Positions 43,021 to 54,465 of a stretch of DNA of 64,000 nucleotides are shown one piece after another; the first letter of the stretch is position 1, and every line of letters begins with the position of its first letter. A program made the translations under genes and the position numbers. Location: the NCBI GenBank assembly GCA_017591395.1, contig WEDG01007040.1, positions 1 through 64,000 of the forward strand. Direction: 5' to 3'. The notes under the pieces are model-generated. The model saw only the letters and a list, made by a program, of their open reading frames with translations, ran no database searches and was not told where the DNA came from. The stretch is from Schistocephalus solidus (Eukaryota > Platyhelminthes > Cestoda > Diphyllobothriidea > Diphyllobothriidae).

Positions 43021-44045
43021 CTAGTCCTGGTGTCGACGGCGTGCGCGTCCGAGGACATCGAGGGCGGTGGACTGGATGGCATTTCGCGGTTGACACCATC
43101 GTGTCTCCACGGTAGCGTTATCATCTGGAGCATGCAGGTCCTCCAGTTTCTCGGTTATTTGGTTGCTGAAATCAAAACAGTGAGCAGGCAAATTTAATAA
43201 AAGAGTATTTAACTTACATGGCGGCCTCTTACCTTGGGGCTTTCGTCGGGGTTGCCGTCGGAGCCTCAACTGGGAGATGACGAGGCGGTGATCTGTCCAA
43301 CCATCGGCATCGCGGATCGCCTTGGTTACCAGCACGTCCTGTCGATCTCGCCTCCAGACGAGAACATAGTCCAGCAGAAGCCAGCGCCGCGACCGAGGGT
43401 GCATCCACGTGGCCTTCTCCCGCGTCGGAAGGCGGAAGAATGTGTTGGTCAGCAGAGACGGTGTTCCGCACACGTTCGCAGAAGAAGGAGGCCGTTATCG
43501 TTACAGCTACCGAGACCGTGGGGACCCAGCACTCCCTGCCAGGCAGCGTGGTCCGTCCCGACGCGGGCATTGAAGTCACCAAGGACAATTAACTTGTCCT
43601 CTTTCGGCACAGTCACCAGCAAGGCGTGCAGGTCCTCGTAGAATTTGTCCTTCGCCGCATCAGAGCTCGTCATTGGGGGAGCGTAGGCGCGGATGATGGT
43701 GGCGAACTGGTCTCCCCGAAGAGGCAGGCGGAGGCTCATCAGGCGATCATTGATACCCTGTGGCAGACAGGGCAGACGTCCAACAATGTCGTTCCGGAGG
43801 ACAAAGGTAACACCAGCGTCGCGTCGCTCTGCCTTTGTCCGGCCGCTCCGGAAGAAGGTGTAGCCGGCACCCACCTCCTCCAGCTGACCCTGCTCAGAGA
43901 ATCGGGTCTCGCTGAGAGCAGCAATGTCCACCTTGTAGCGCGCCAGTTCCCGAGTGACTAGCGCCGTCCTTTGTTCTGGCCGGTTGCTCCTAGGATTGTC
44001 TAAAAGGGAACGAACATTCCAGGCTGCTAGTGTGAGTGGACTCAC
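43021..44045 (-). pseudogene. RTE-type endonuclease of LINE copy E, nearly intact
   Basis: The frame 43449-44045 opens with [20 protein letters not shown] (no ATG at its start, so the true start is unclear), then [20 protein letters not shown] with the catalytic Glu, [20 protein letters not shown], and [20 protein letters not shown] with the catalytic Asp. One frameshift near 43449 leads to 43021-43473 with REKATWMHPRSRRWLLLDYV and GWTDHRLVISQ. All catalytic residues I can place are present. Only the single frameshift and the end at 43021 spoil it. Confidence 0.85.
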
Positions 44046-44630
44046 CCGAGCAGCCTGGAGAGTATGGCGAGGGGGATGGGGACGGGGGTATTGTTGTTTG
44101 TTTGAGTTTTACGACCGCGTATTTTGTCATCTGCGATCCGCGGCCGGCTGCAGAAGACGTGAGACCCAGCATTTTTTTAGGGCACCTTTTCTAGCCCCTT
44201 CCTCTGCGAGGAGGCAAGCCGTGCTGTCCCTAAATATGGCTGCTGGGACATCCCAGATGGCTTTTGAACTCCACTATGGGTTACGGTTTTGTTTTAGTGG
44301 GAGAACGACCCGAGTTAGCCTGGGCCGCCTACGGGGTTGCTGTCGCCCCCCACCGTAGGACTTTTTGATATGGGGGAGGTGGGAAGTTCGGGAGTCAGAC
44401 ATACCGGGTGTGGAGGCACACACAATACCGGAGACCCTCACCTGGTTTAGCCCGCCGGTCGTGACGGTTGCCCGGGCTGTGGCCGCTGGGAGGAACCCAA
44501 CTTCGAGGAGCCACAGGTGAGAGTTGGGTACCAGTTAGAGGCGGCCACAGGAGCATTTACCACCTGTACGAGACAAATGGAGCGCCAAATGCTATCTGTG
44601 TGGTGCTACCCCTAACTAGTACCCCTACAC

Positions 44631-44644
44631 GCCCTAGTGACAAT
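44631..44644. repeat. Target-site duplication beside LINE copy E (5' side)
   Basis: GCCCTAGTGACAAT, partner of 41383-41396 with one mismatch. Confidence 0.8.
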
Positions 44645-44665
44645 ACTACCCACTAGATTCACTGT

Positions 44666-45040
44666 GGCAGTCCGTTCCGACGTGCGCCGCTTAGTTCGCC
44701 GCTCTTGGTCGAGGCAGTCGACTCACGTGATGGCCGGCGCACACGCTGACTCACACTGTCCGTCTTACACTCCTGCTGGGATTACCCGAGTCGTGGCACC
44801 ATCTTCGCGAGTGCTCAAAACCAATCAACGTGCGGAATTTCGCTAATTGGCTGCAGGCCAAAAATGACGCACTGGGGTCAATTGGTCTCAACAGCGGACA
44901 GGCACAACTAGAACAGCAAATAGTCTGAGGAGACCGCTGGCTGCAGCTGTGTGCAGAGCCCCTTGTAAGCCCTTTGCCTCAGTAAAAGCTTGTCCTACCT
45001 AATTCGTCTTCTCTGATTTGGGAAACCTTCGTGTTGTAGA
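44666..45040 (+). repeat. Dispersed non-coding repeat, copy 2 (shared with 4.5 kb)
   Basis: Partner of 4487-4775. It has about 96 additional bases (roughly 44773-44870, CTGGGATTACCCGAGTCG...AATGACGCA) in the middle. LINE copy E's 5' target duplication ends about 20 bases before it. Confidence 0.65.
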
Positions 45041-46340
45041 CCTCATGACCTCGATATTACTTCCGGGTCGTCCACTAGTGCGGACGCAGGATCGAAACCT
45101 TCGAAGTCTCGCTCAGGCCACAGGTTTCGCCATACAGAGTTTAGGATCATCCGTTTCGCTCCTTCAAAGGTCTTATCGATCAAACGTAAGGCACCCAGGC
45201 TATAAAAGTGTTCGTCCCAACATTCTGTGAAGTTCAGCTCCGTGTTATCTATCACATAAATACACTCCTCCAAGGAGGCCTTCATATAAAGCTTCTTAAA
45301 CTTTGCAGTGACTTCCGGGTCCATGGGTTGGAAGAGTGGAGTGGTTTTGGGAGGAAGAAACTCGATGGTGATTAACTGATTTTCTGGAAACAAATCATCT
45401 TGCATCTGGACGAGGACGCGCAGGAGCATTATCGAGGACAAGCAAGGCCTTGCATGGTAACTGCTTCTCTTCAAAGTACCTCCTCACCGCGGGGCCAAAA
45501 ATGTCACTGATCCATTCATTGAAGAATATCCGCGCGACCCAGGATTTGTATTGGACCTCCACATCACACTGAATCGCGTATTGTGCACTTTACACGTCTT
45601 GAACACTAGTGGATGTTCCGAGTGATAGAAGAGCAGCGGCTTGACCTTGTAATCGCCACTTACATGTGCACGGAGCGCGAGGGTAAGCCGATCCTTTACC
45701 GGTTTGCGGTCAAGAAAATATTTTTCCTCTTGCATGATTTACGTCCTCTTCGTGAACCTCGTCACAATTAAAAACTTTTTGTGAGAAGAACTGCCCTCTA
45801 GCAACGAATTCCTGGAACTCTGGTACAAATTTCGTGGCAGCAGCTTTATCAGAGCTGGCAGCCTTCCCATGTCGCACAACACTGTGTATACTGCTTCTCT
45901 TCCTAATTTTCTCAAACCATCCATGGCTTGCTCTAAATATATTTTCGTCTTCAGGTGACGCTCCTGGTTTCTTCCTGACAAAGTACACATACAGCACCTT
46001 CACCGTAGCACGGACAATGGCGTCAAAGATACCGTTGCCATGTAATTTCCTTTCATTCATCAAGACCAACAGCAGCTTTTCATTATCTTCTATGAGTTTT
46101 GGGCGTTGTCTGGTAACCTTAATAACTTTTTTAGCCGCATCAAGTTTCTTACATTTTTCCTTCCTCTTCCAGAATGGTGTAGATTGTTTATCGAGGCCCT
46201 GTCATACTCCCTGGCGAGATCAGTCACGTAAACACCACGCTCGTGCTGCACTATGATTTCCTTCTTCAAATCTACTGTAATTGTGTCTTTTTCCTCTTGA
46301 CAGCTCCATCTTTAGCAAGCAGCTTCTTTGAGGACATCGT
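45040..46340 (-). mobile_element. pogo/Tigger-type DNA transposon, inactive
   Basis: Minus-strand frames at 45043-45474, 45484-45735, 45710-46069 and about 46070-46338 together cover a transposase of the pogo branch of the Tc1/mariner superfamily. The terminal inverted repeats were not located, so the ends given are those of the coding remains. Confidence 0.8.
45043..46338 (-). pseudogene. pogo/Tigger transposase, broken by frameshifts
   Basis: From the start, a basic N-terminus (MSSKKLLAKDGAVKRKK) leads to a helix-turn-helix part (KKEIIVQHERGVYVTDLARE), then ASHGWFEKIRKRSSIHSVVR of the second DNA-binding domain. The catalytic domain shows QKVFNCDEV with the first Asp, VKDRLTLALRAHVSGDYKVK, LVLDNAPA with the second Asp (near 45440) and FLPPKTTPLFQPMDPEVTAK with the third. 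So the DDD triad can still be read, but at least three frameshifts or stops divide it. The same domain order occurs in host proteins of the jerky/CENP-B type; the disrupted frame argues for a plain transposon fossil. Confidence 0.8.
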
Positions 46341-47034
46341 GGGTCAAAATTTGTGGTCACAAAACCCCAAAAAGCAAAGAAAAACTAATGCAAGGGGGAT
46401 GTTTACCCTACGCGATAAAACAAAAAGGCTGTCGTTGGAGGCGTCCGAGAATTTGCGAGAGCTAGCAGGAATGCCAGGAAGCACCACGTGGTTTTCTCGT
46501 TTACTGAACGGAAGCTTGTCAATCGAAACAAATTTTCTGTGAGTGGCTCGCTTGTTACCTGAGCTGCTCGTAGCTGGGGCTGTTCGTCACCCGAGGTTTC
46601 TCTGTATTGGTTATCCGGGTGTCATCCATAAGTTTCAAAACGTGGAAACCGAGGTGAAATATACATGCAGAATGCGATTCAGATTCCGTGACTGCGGAAT
46701 CACTGGGCATTAAGGTGACCACTAGCCAGCCGAAGCTACTCTCTTTTTCTTTAAAGCGTTCTTCTGCAGAGACGAGGAATCCCTGCTGTTAGTGGGCTCT
46801 CAAGGGCGTTATTACGAAATGGGTTATAAAGTGCAGTCTGTTCACTGTCGGTATTGACATCACCTGTCTGTCAAATTTTGGTACATGAACGATCAGAGTG
46901 TCTAGATAAGATATCGCCTTTCGGTTCTATTACAGGGGTATGACAATATTAAAACACTGACGCATATCACGTCGTACTTGCGTTATCTTAGATGGCGAGA
47001 GAAACGATCATTGCGTGAAATTATCTCTACCCAA
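46341..47034. other. Stretch between transposon fossils, nothing certain
   Basis: The first 250 bases may be the 5' flank of the pogo element (the motif GGTTATCCGGGTGTC near 46610 resembles pogo-type termini only loosely). No gene was recognised. Confidence 0.3.
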
Positions 47035-47800
47035 CTTGGGTTACCTGTTATCCACAGGCTGGGGCTAGGGGCACTCTCTTCAGCGAACGTTAGTTATGAA
47101 GTAAGCAGACTGGTCAATAAACTGTCGTGGATCAGCATCGACCCTGCTACCAGGGCATGGAGGGCAAAGGTCTTACAGGCCGGCTGGCTTGGCAACATGC
47201 CACGAAGTCAGATAACGGCACTGTGTTAGGGCGAAAATTAGTTGCTAATAAGGATACTTGTTTTGTGCTGTACCGCTTTAGAGCCAAAGCGCAAGGGGAT
47301 ACAACCTCGCATCAACAATCTGAGCAGCTGTGTCGGACTCACCTGCACTCAAAAGTCCCAGGAAACCTCGCGAAGTTACCTATCATGATGCATGATACAG
47401 CGTCTAGGGAAGCCGCCCGGCTCCGTTACCGTGGTCCAGTGGTGCGAGAGAAGAGTATTCGAGCTGGAATACTCCGTTGCGAACAGAATCTCGTATGCTG
47501 GACGGTACGAATGCTCCTGGATCCTGATATCAAAGTTCTAACGGCTCGTAGTCTACGTAAATACAACATGAAACTTTGTTGTCTCTCTGACGTTTGAATC
47601 TTAAACTAAGTCGTCCGGAAAATAAAAATCTCTAGCTTTAAAATCTCGCTTCACCCCATACCACAGCGGTCTACGCGACTGTTCTGGTAGGCACGGTGTG
47701 ATTACCGCCCTTTCACAACAAGCGAATGGTGCACTGCTCTCACGGGAACAAATCAATGCCCGGCTGACCTAAGTGTGACTGAAGGGCCAAATTACGGTAA
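47035..47800 (+). mobile_element. RTE-like LINE copy H, degenerate 5' part
   Basis: The segment is collinear with 22830-23560 of copy G: GAAGTAAGCAGACT / GAAATAAGCAGACT, the GATAACGGCACTGTG block and the endonuclease start (VRMLLDPDIKVLTARSLRKY, then NMKLCCLSDV). It stops matching after about 47790 (the GTGTGACTGAA block), before any polymerase. It carries many stops and is older than copy G. Confidence 0.7.
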
Positions 47801-49044
47801 ATTGGGTTATACAAAGTATTTATCGCAGGGCCCACTGGCACTACTGTCCCTAAGGCCATTAGCCGTGCCTGTCAAACCAAACAAAATGTCAACAAGCAGA
47901 AGCAGTCGAAATCCAAGGATACGCATGTCATGCCGAAATGAAGAACTTAGTGGCGTCCGTAAAGCAATCAACGGTGCCCGGCCCGTAGAAACGGCGTGGC
48001 TGCTCAGTACAGACGGAGCCACCCTACCGAGAGAAAAGTCACATAGTAAGGAGCGTTGGACTGTGTACTTCGGTTTCGTCCTGGCCCACTCGTCTATCGT
48101 CTGTGGGCTGTCATCAATAGATTTCATTGACTGGAGATAAGCACTGATCTCGGTCGCCTACCACTGCTGCAGGAAACACTGTGAGCTTATCTGCCTCTGG
48201 GTTCGAGCCTCGAGTGGATTGAGGTATCACGTGTTGATGACCGCAAGTTAACCGGCAATTACTATTTCAGTGTCCATGTCTTCATCGGGAAATGTTTCTC
48301 AATTATTGATTTGCAATCGAAATACGACCGTCCGCGAGCACTGTAGACTCTGGGTTTCAACGCAAAATGGAGCTGCTCGTTTCCGCCCGGTGGTCAGGAC
48401 AGCTCGGTGCACGTCACTTCACATTTGCAGGTTTCACCAAAACCTTTGAAGCACGTGACTAAGATGGCCTCTAGGAAGCACTGCGGAGACTTGAATGCCC
48501 CGAGCAGACATGGAAAGGCCTTTTTAAATACCTCCATCGTCACCGTAATACCACAATAACAGCTACCAACCAATGAATCGTATGTAACGCAACCTGATGG
48601 CCTCCAGGTCACAAACGACACCCACCAGAACCCGCACCAACAATCAAAACAAACTGCCAATTTGCGACTGTACTTTTGAATCTTCTAGTGACGTAGTCGG
48701 TAACCTACTCGTCCATTGTAGTGTGAATGTGAATCCAGTTATGAGGGCCTGCTAACGCATGGAAGCTACCCGTATGTTGTCCCAATCGCACCCCTCCTCT
48801 ATGCTACCTCGTGGGCCTCTTCGGTCGAACGCACATTCCCGCTAAAATATTGCCCAGCAGTAAAGGTCACACCGTTGCTACACCTGCAGTAACCACACGG
48901 AGTGTCCCGGTCATATGCGCACGCAATAGGTCCAATCGCCCCTCTCATAATAAGCTTGTAATTATGTTTTCGGACGTTGATATTGATGGCGTAATAGGAT
49001 ATTCGTTTGTTCAGCGATGATCCCATGTAAGCATTTGAGAATTA
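47801..49044. other. Stretch with a SINE scrap, otherwise unrecognised
   Basis: At 48197-48216 GGTTCGAGCCTCGAGTGGA repeats the B-box region of the SINE at 27265. Minus-strand (47807-48127, 48394-48660) and plus-strand frames of up to 121 codons have no recognised motif. Confidence 0.35.
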
Positions 49045-49132
49045 GAGTCTGGCGAACGTACGCTTTCGATTATTCATCATCAGGCCTTTAAAATAATATA
49101 AGGAAAGGTATAGTAACAGCAGTTTAAACATC
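49045..49132 (+). repeat. Inverted terminal repeat of the Penelope-like element (left)
   Basis: The 88 bases from GAGTCTGGCGAACGTACGC to about GTTTAAACATC match the reverse complement of 51633-51720 with a handful of mismatches. Both copies sit at the outer edges of the element, in inverted orientation. Confidence 0.85.
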
Positions 49133-49197
49133 CAGTAAGCAGTAAGTATGGGGGAGAGGGCTGAGGGCGTTCAGTGTTTAGGGGTTATAGTCCAGTC

Positions 49198-49887
49198 CTA
49201 TAGGGGGCGAGGAATGGGGCGAAGGGGAAGATGGACGGCCATTATCGATGGTATTGCTTCATCGCTGTGACGCAACATGGCAGGAGATGTGATCGCAGAT
49301 GCTGATTTTGTTCTAGGCCAAGGGAGCCTTAGGGCCACTGCAAACGCTTTTTGCGAGCACAAAGTTTGGTTGCTCAACCGTATGGCCACTTCCTCTGCCG
49401 TTGCTAGTAGCCGCTGACGCAGGAACTTGGGGTGTTTCGTCGGCACTTTATAGAATGCTCGAAATGCTTGGTTGACGTCTGCCCTGTGACCACTGTCAAC
49501 CAAATGAGCCACAATTGCACTCGAGATGGACTTTATCGTGATGTGATTTAGCCAGGCAGGATATTGCTTTCGCATCCTACTGGATAGGTGCCTATTTTTT
49601 CGACTAATATATCCTGCTCCACAGGAGCAAGTGAAGTCGTAGATGCATATAGAAGAGGTCTGAAATGGCAGTCTATCCTTGCCTTCAAGGCGAGGAATTG
49701 GAGTGTTTGAGATTACTAGCCTTAACTTAGTGACTGGGTACGTGCGCGCTATAGCAGCGTTTAAGCGACGATGTAGAAGTTCGCTCACCGAATCCCCTCG
49801 AAAAGGCAATACGCGAAATAAGTCCTTTTTCTCAGCCGTTGGCACGTCCGATTTTCGGGGGACGTTCCTCCATATACTTACTGACAA
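49198..49887 (-). pseudogene. GIY-YIG-type endonuclease region of the Penelope-like element
   Basis: The 229-codon frame contains IYDFTCSCGAGYISRKNRHL followed by SSRMRKQYPAWLN, the family's variant of the GIY-YIG domain with its CxCG motif and Arg, then SSAIVAHLVDSGHRADVNQA. The Tyr-Ile of the second half (GYIS) is kept. It opens in phase with the tail of the polymerase (SVSELLHRRLNAAIARTY, VTKLRLVISNTPIPRLEGK). The frame is the longest intact piece of the element. Confidence 0.8.
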
Positions 49888-50076
49888 ACTTATCGGGAAA
49901 AACGTTTTCTCGGAGAGTGTTCTGTATCAGGGCGAGTTCTTTATTCAGCGTATCTGGATGCAGAGGACTAGGCTTCGTTTCTGGCTAAGCGGGACAAAAC
50001 TGTAAAGTTTTTGTATTGCTCTGTCCATGCCTTCCTGAAAAATACCCTTCTACGAATTGTTCCATCAGATGTTCTA

Positions 50077-50642
50077 TTAAGTAGGAGGTCCATAAATGGG
50101 AGGCACTCTCCGTTCTCTTTCCAAAGTGAAAGTTAACGCTGGGTGAGCCTGATTCACTTTATCTAGGAGAGTGTCCAACTCAAGTATTTTATCTGCTATT
50201 GCAAAGACATCGTCTACATATCGAGCATACGAAAAAAGGTCCTTTATAATTTGAGAGAGCTGGTTGTTCTCTAGTTTCCTCATAAAGATATCAGCTAGTA
50301 GAGGTCCAAGGGGTGAACCCATTGCTACGCCATCGAAATTGAATTGAAAATTTAAAGTGCAGCCAAAGATCAATTCCTTGAGGTCTCTGACCGGCATGCC
50401 AATCGGAAAGTCCTGTCTCATAATTTCCTCACACAAATCTTCTATGGTTTCCGTGGGGAAATATTAGTGAACAAAGATGTAACATCTAAGGATAACATCG
50501 TTTTCCCATTAAAATTTGTATTTATTATGGAATCGATGAAATCAAAGGTGTCCCGTATGCTACGTGGTGCTATTTGGTATCGAATTCGCCTGAGCCATTC
50601 TGCCAGCCACTTTGCAATTGCGTGATAGGGCGAATTATACAT
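50077..50642 (-). pseudogene. Penelope-type reverse transcriptase core
   Basis: Frame 50442-50642 carries FIDSIINTNFNGKTMLSLDV and TSLFTNI (motif A region with its Asp). After a frameshift near 50440, frame 50077-50436 carries FPIGMPVRDLKELIFGCTLN, FDGVAMGSPLGPLLADIFMR (motif B) and FSYARYVDDVFAI (motif C, YVDD). A short internal deletion between FNFDG and VAMGSP relative to the family is likely. The catalytic Asp residues are present. Confidence 0.85.
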
Positions 50643-50699
50643 GTGTAATATCAGCCGGATTTGAAGATCTGATTTGTTGATGTTTGGTAAACTATACAG

Positions 50700-51580
50700 C
50701 CTGGGGGTGTGCCCGTGGCTTTAATAGTTACGAACTTCTGTTCACTAAGGAAACCTTAGTCTTTCATTTTCAGAAGACATTTGTGAGTTGAACCTCTACG
50801 CTCTCCGTTCGGTTCTCATTATGTCTCGCTCTTTTGAACTTAGCGCCATTAACCAGAATTGATTCGATCTTCGAAACGTTAACACTTTTATTTATCAGAA
50901 CGAGACCAGAATCCTTGTCCGGTTTTGTGATGAATATTTACTTGTTTTGGCGTAATTCTTTCAGTTTCTCCAGATATTCTTTCATGACTTGGCCAATTTT
51001 TAGTGGTTTTGTTTTAAGATATTGTTAGCAGCAATTGCCGAGCGTTGATTTGAAATTCTCCGCTTTCTCTGGTTGTTTTACTTCGTCTGACTCAAAAGGT
51101 TTTCAAATGGAACCTATGCCCCTAATCTGTTTGGCCTTTGATAAGGAAAACAAAATTTTGGCCTAAGGATAATACTTTGATCAGGTATTGGTCGAGCATC
51201 AAGTTATTTGTGTACGTACCGCTCTGGATAATTTGAAAAAGTTACTCGCGCCTTCACCGGGTTAACACCGCGAAGAAGTTTTATCCATTTCACTTCCGTA
51301 CGTAGTGAAACGTTGCTGCAAAATTGGTTTCGTTCTTCATTGGTTAATTCGTCTAAGATTGCCATGTATTGATGCAGATTACGATGTTGCTCATTGATCT
51401 TCGTTGTGAGACTTTCGATTTGTTCTTAGCATATCTTTTTGATGCTGTGTTCAAGATTATTGTCCGATTCGTACGAAGCGACCTCCAGAATTCGTGCGGA
51501 TATTCAGCTCTTAAAGTTGGTGATGAAATGAGAAACCACGTTTGCTTCAGCAAGGCAGGTGTTGTAACGCAGTTTCTCAT
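50700..51580 (-). pseudogene. N-terminal region of the Penelope-like element
   Basis: Frame 51353-51580 encodes LLKQTWFLISSPTLRAEYP and a basic KRYAKNKSKVSQRRSMSN. The remainder to 50700 is readable only in short pieces. It corresponds in position to the poorly conserved N-terminal part of Penelope proteins. Confidence 0.5.
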
Positions 51581-51632
51581 TGAGTACCTTAAACACCGTG
51601 GGATCCTTGGATTTTTTAAGTTCAGTGATGAT

Positions 51633-51720
51633 GATGTTTAAACTGTTGTTACTCTACGCTCCCTTATATTATTGTAAAGGCCTGATGATAAATAATCGAA
51701 AGCGTACGTTCGCCAAACTC
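51633..51720 (-). repeat. Inverted terminal repeat of the Penelope-like element (right)
   Basis: Partner of 49045-49132. It ends in AGCGTACGTTCGCCAAACTC on the plus strand. Confidence 0.85.
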
Positions 51721-53879
51721 GACTTCTTATATTCGTTTGTGTGTATGTATACTGCGTGATAGGGGTGGGGGAGGCTTCACGATACGACAGACACTGCATA
51801 AAGTCTCACCGTCGCCCGGGTGAGGGAATGGAGCGGGAGAGGGAGGTCGATCCCATACAAGCCCGTCCTCTGGGCAAATTAACGCAGTGCTCACTACAGC
51901 AAATCTGACGCGCTTAACTTCTGCACAATCCGCCTGACATGGAGGGGTGAAATTTGATGAGATAACTCGTTCCCCCTTCAGAAGGAGAGAGACTGCGAAG
52001 GCAGCACGTAGTGTAGGACACCCTCTACGTCCGCAAGAGCAACTTCCGTGTCACGGCGGTTTAAGCCATCGACAGGCCCTCGCCGGTACGCACTTCAATT
52101 CCGGTCCCGAATAAAAAGAAGGGTTGGACACCGTATAGAATGCCTGAATATCAGACTGGAGGAAGTTGACAACCGGAAGAAGGCACACGCTGGAGGCCGC
52201 GAAGGTGTATGGCAGGCATCAGAGCGCCTTGGGTGAGGGCATGTCTGCACTGGCCTTGATTAGTCGAGTACCAGCCTGCTATTGTTACGCGTATACAAGT
52301 ACGCGCGATAGGCGCAGTGTTGCGACAGGAACCCGGAGAAAAGACAACTTGACTCAGAGAGGTCACGTGTGTTTAGGAGAGTGAACCTGCTCAGATCCAG
52401 AGCTTAATTCCGGCTGCAAACAACCTAATGCGTCCTGATACAATGAAAATTCACTAACAGTCATGGCTAAAGGGATTATCAGTCGGTGGGATAATCGAAT
52501 CATACGCAGGACTAGGACTTTGGTCTTTATGTCACCTTCACTCTTTTGAGCCCCCAAACCCCGGCTTCTTCTGAGGTCTAACTGGTGCCGATTGAGCTAC
52601 CAGGTCATGCAAGATAAACGTTGATTGGGTGCTTAGCGCTGTCAGCCTCTTCGACCACGCCCACCTCCGCTTTCCTCGCTATCGGAATGCGCTGGGTGGT
52701 GGGAAGACTGGAGTAGGTGCAGCGAACTTCTTTCCACTGTAAATGAGTTCAGTTTCGCATGTTTCAATCTGAGGTTGTCCATAAAAGAACCCCTGCTTTA
52801 ATACCTCGGTGATGACAAACTTCGATTCAGCGAACCAGTCAACCGAGTTGGACAGGGTATTGCTAGTCACCTTGTATCTCTATGAAATCCTGACGGTCAG
52901 CTACCCGCGTGAATGGGGACTGGATCCTATTCAGAAACGCCAGTGCAGGTTCTAATTTAGTACACGGCAGGCATAAACCAAAATACCGAATATTGTATAA
53001 CTACCTTGAAGTGACGAATGACGCACGGTACCCTCGAATTTCAAGATCTAACAGCATCAAACAACTCTACTTGACACGTCAGTTACTGCAAGCTGACCTT
53101 AATAGACAGTCGCAGAACATTGGCGCGGAGCTTGAGGGAGTCTCTTTTGTCGGTGTTATGACACTATGTGCTGCTTCGGCATTCAATGAAGGACTAGTCA
53201 CTGGTCAGCCAGACTATCGAAACGAAGACAGACCTACTTACTAAGTCGCCCAGCGAGTAACAGACACTTTCAAAAGACTATCGACTCGGCGTCCCTGGAC
53301 CGTTCCTGTCTTATCTCTGTTTCACGTGTTCCTGCAATCGTCCATCCTGCTAAGGTGGCTGTACACCGTCGTATTCAACCAAAATCGGAGTGAAATCCAA
53401 CGCTTTCGGCAGGAGGCTGCAGCCGAGGACACAATGTCATTTATGCTCTGACGTTTTATCTGAATGGCTAGAGACCTCTTAGAAATATGATGTACCGAGT
53501 CTATCCCAAGGAATCGGAACCATGCAGGAAGGAAGGAAGATGGGGTGAAATATACCAATCAGTCGTATTGAGGATCTTTATCAGTATCCTCCTCCCTGCT
53601 TTTGACTTATTGATCAACCTAATTAAAACAAGGGCTATCTGGAAGGCTTTGTAGAATACTGTTAAGCCCACAAACTTGGTAAACCCAGGTTACCAGTTCA
53701 AGTGAACAGAGGTCCGGGCGTACATAGACGAGAGTGACTATTCAGATGCGATTGCCGAGGCCTGGAAACACCTTGTCTTTCCAGAAGCCGACAGCACCGT
53801 GAGACTACGAGGATGTGGTAGCCATTTGTCATATTTAATTTTATACCCAAATTTCTACATTTATTCCATTTCAGAAGAC
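51721..53879. other. No recognised gene; possible SINE head
   Basis: On the minus strand near 52560-52612, CCTGGTAGCTCAATCGGCAC looks like a tRNA D-arm (A box) but no B box follows clearly. The plus-strand frame 52909-53244 (111 codons) has no motif and no splice signals that I can support. Confidence 0.3.
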
Positions 53880-54425
53880 TAGTTGGCGAGCTTGCGCGTG
53901 CTTTCGATAAATTCTCATCGGGTCAGTACATTTATAAGACATATAATCAATATAGTTCGTCTCGTCATACCAGTGGGTCGTGTTAATAAGGCAGGGGGGG
54001 GGCGCTAAGAGACGATCGGTTAAGGGGCAGTGAGGGTTTGGTGGAGTCGTACACACAGGGGGTGGGGAGAAAGGGGACGGCGTGCAGTGCATGTAATTAA
54101 GCCGTCGTTGGCCCTGTTAAGCGTTGAGCTTGTAGCAGGTTTTTTTGTGCGCACAAGACTGGCTTTTTCAACGGGATGGCGGTGGCTTCTGCTGTTGCTA
54201 GCAGCCGCTGACCAAGTTAAGTGGGGTAGTTTGGTGGCACCTTATGAATCCCACCGAAGGCTTCGTTAGGGTCCACACGGTGCCCGGAATCAACCAGGTG
54301 TGCGAGAATAGCGCTGTTTATGCTTTAACTTCGCCTTTTCTCAGCCATGCCAGCAGGCGTTCCCTTATTCTTTTGGATAGGCACGGACTCGAGCGACCAA
54401 TATAACCTGCTCCACAGGAGCCTCA
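53880..54425 (-). mobile_element. Truncated Penelope-like element, second copy
   Basis: The segment aligns with the left end of the first element: a terminus TTGGCGAGCTTGCGCGTGCT (compare TGGCGAACGTACGC) and the coding stretch 54170-54425 that matches 49375-49640 (GTTGCTAGCAGCCGCTGAC, CCTGCTCCACAGGAGC). Only the GIY-YIG-region end remains. It stops at 54425, where a LINE begins some 40 bases later. Confidence 0.75.
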
Positions 54426-54465
54426 AACGAGGAACCCCACTGCCAGTCGTTAATAACTCCTGCCA

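Larger units (their letters stand above)
41397..44630 (-). mobile_element. Zinc-finger RTE-clade LINE copy E, reverse transcriptase deleted
   Basis: The copy is collinear with copy D except that the equivalent of D 33457-35218 (about 1.76 kb, all of the reverse transcriptase) is missing. The junction near 42797 joins the end of the endonuclease linker to the segment just before the zinc fingers. It has its own 14-bp target duplication (one mismatch). It still encodes an intact-looking endonuclease and several zinc fingers. It would need a polymerase from another copy to move. A smaller deletion also shortens the finger region. Confidence 0.9.
49045..51720 (-). mobile_element. Penelope-like retroelement bounded by inverted repeats
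   Basis: The minus strand encodes, in order, an N-terminal region (51580-50700), a Penelope-type reverse transcriptase (50642-50077) and a C-terminal GIY-YIG-type endonuclease region (49887-49198), the arrangement known for Penelope-like elements of animals, including flatworms. The 88-bp inverted repeats at both ends match what is described as terminal pseudo-LTRs of this class. Several frameshifts have inactivated it. Confidence 0.85.

Noticed and set aside
52909..53244. 111-codon plus-strand open frame
   Set aside because: No convincing splice sites, no recognised motif and no repeat match; could be chance in a 2-kb gene-free stretch.
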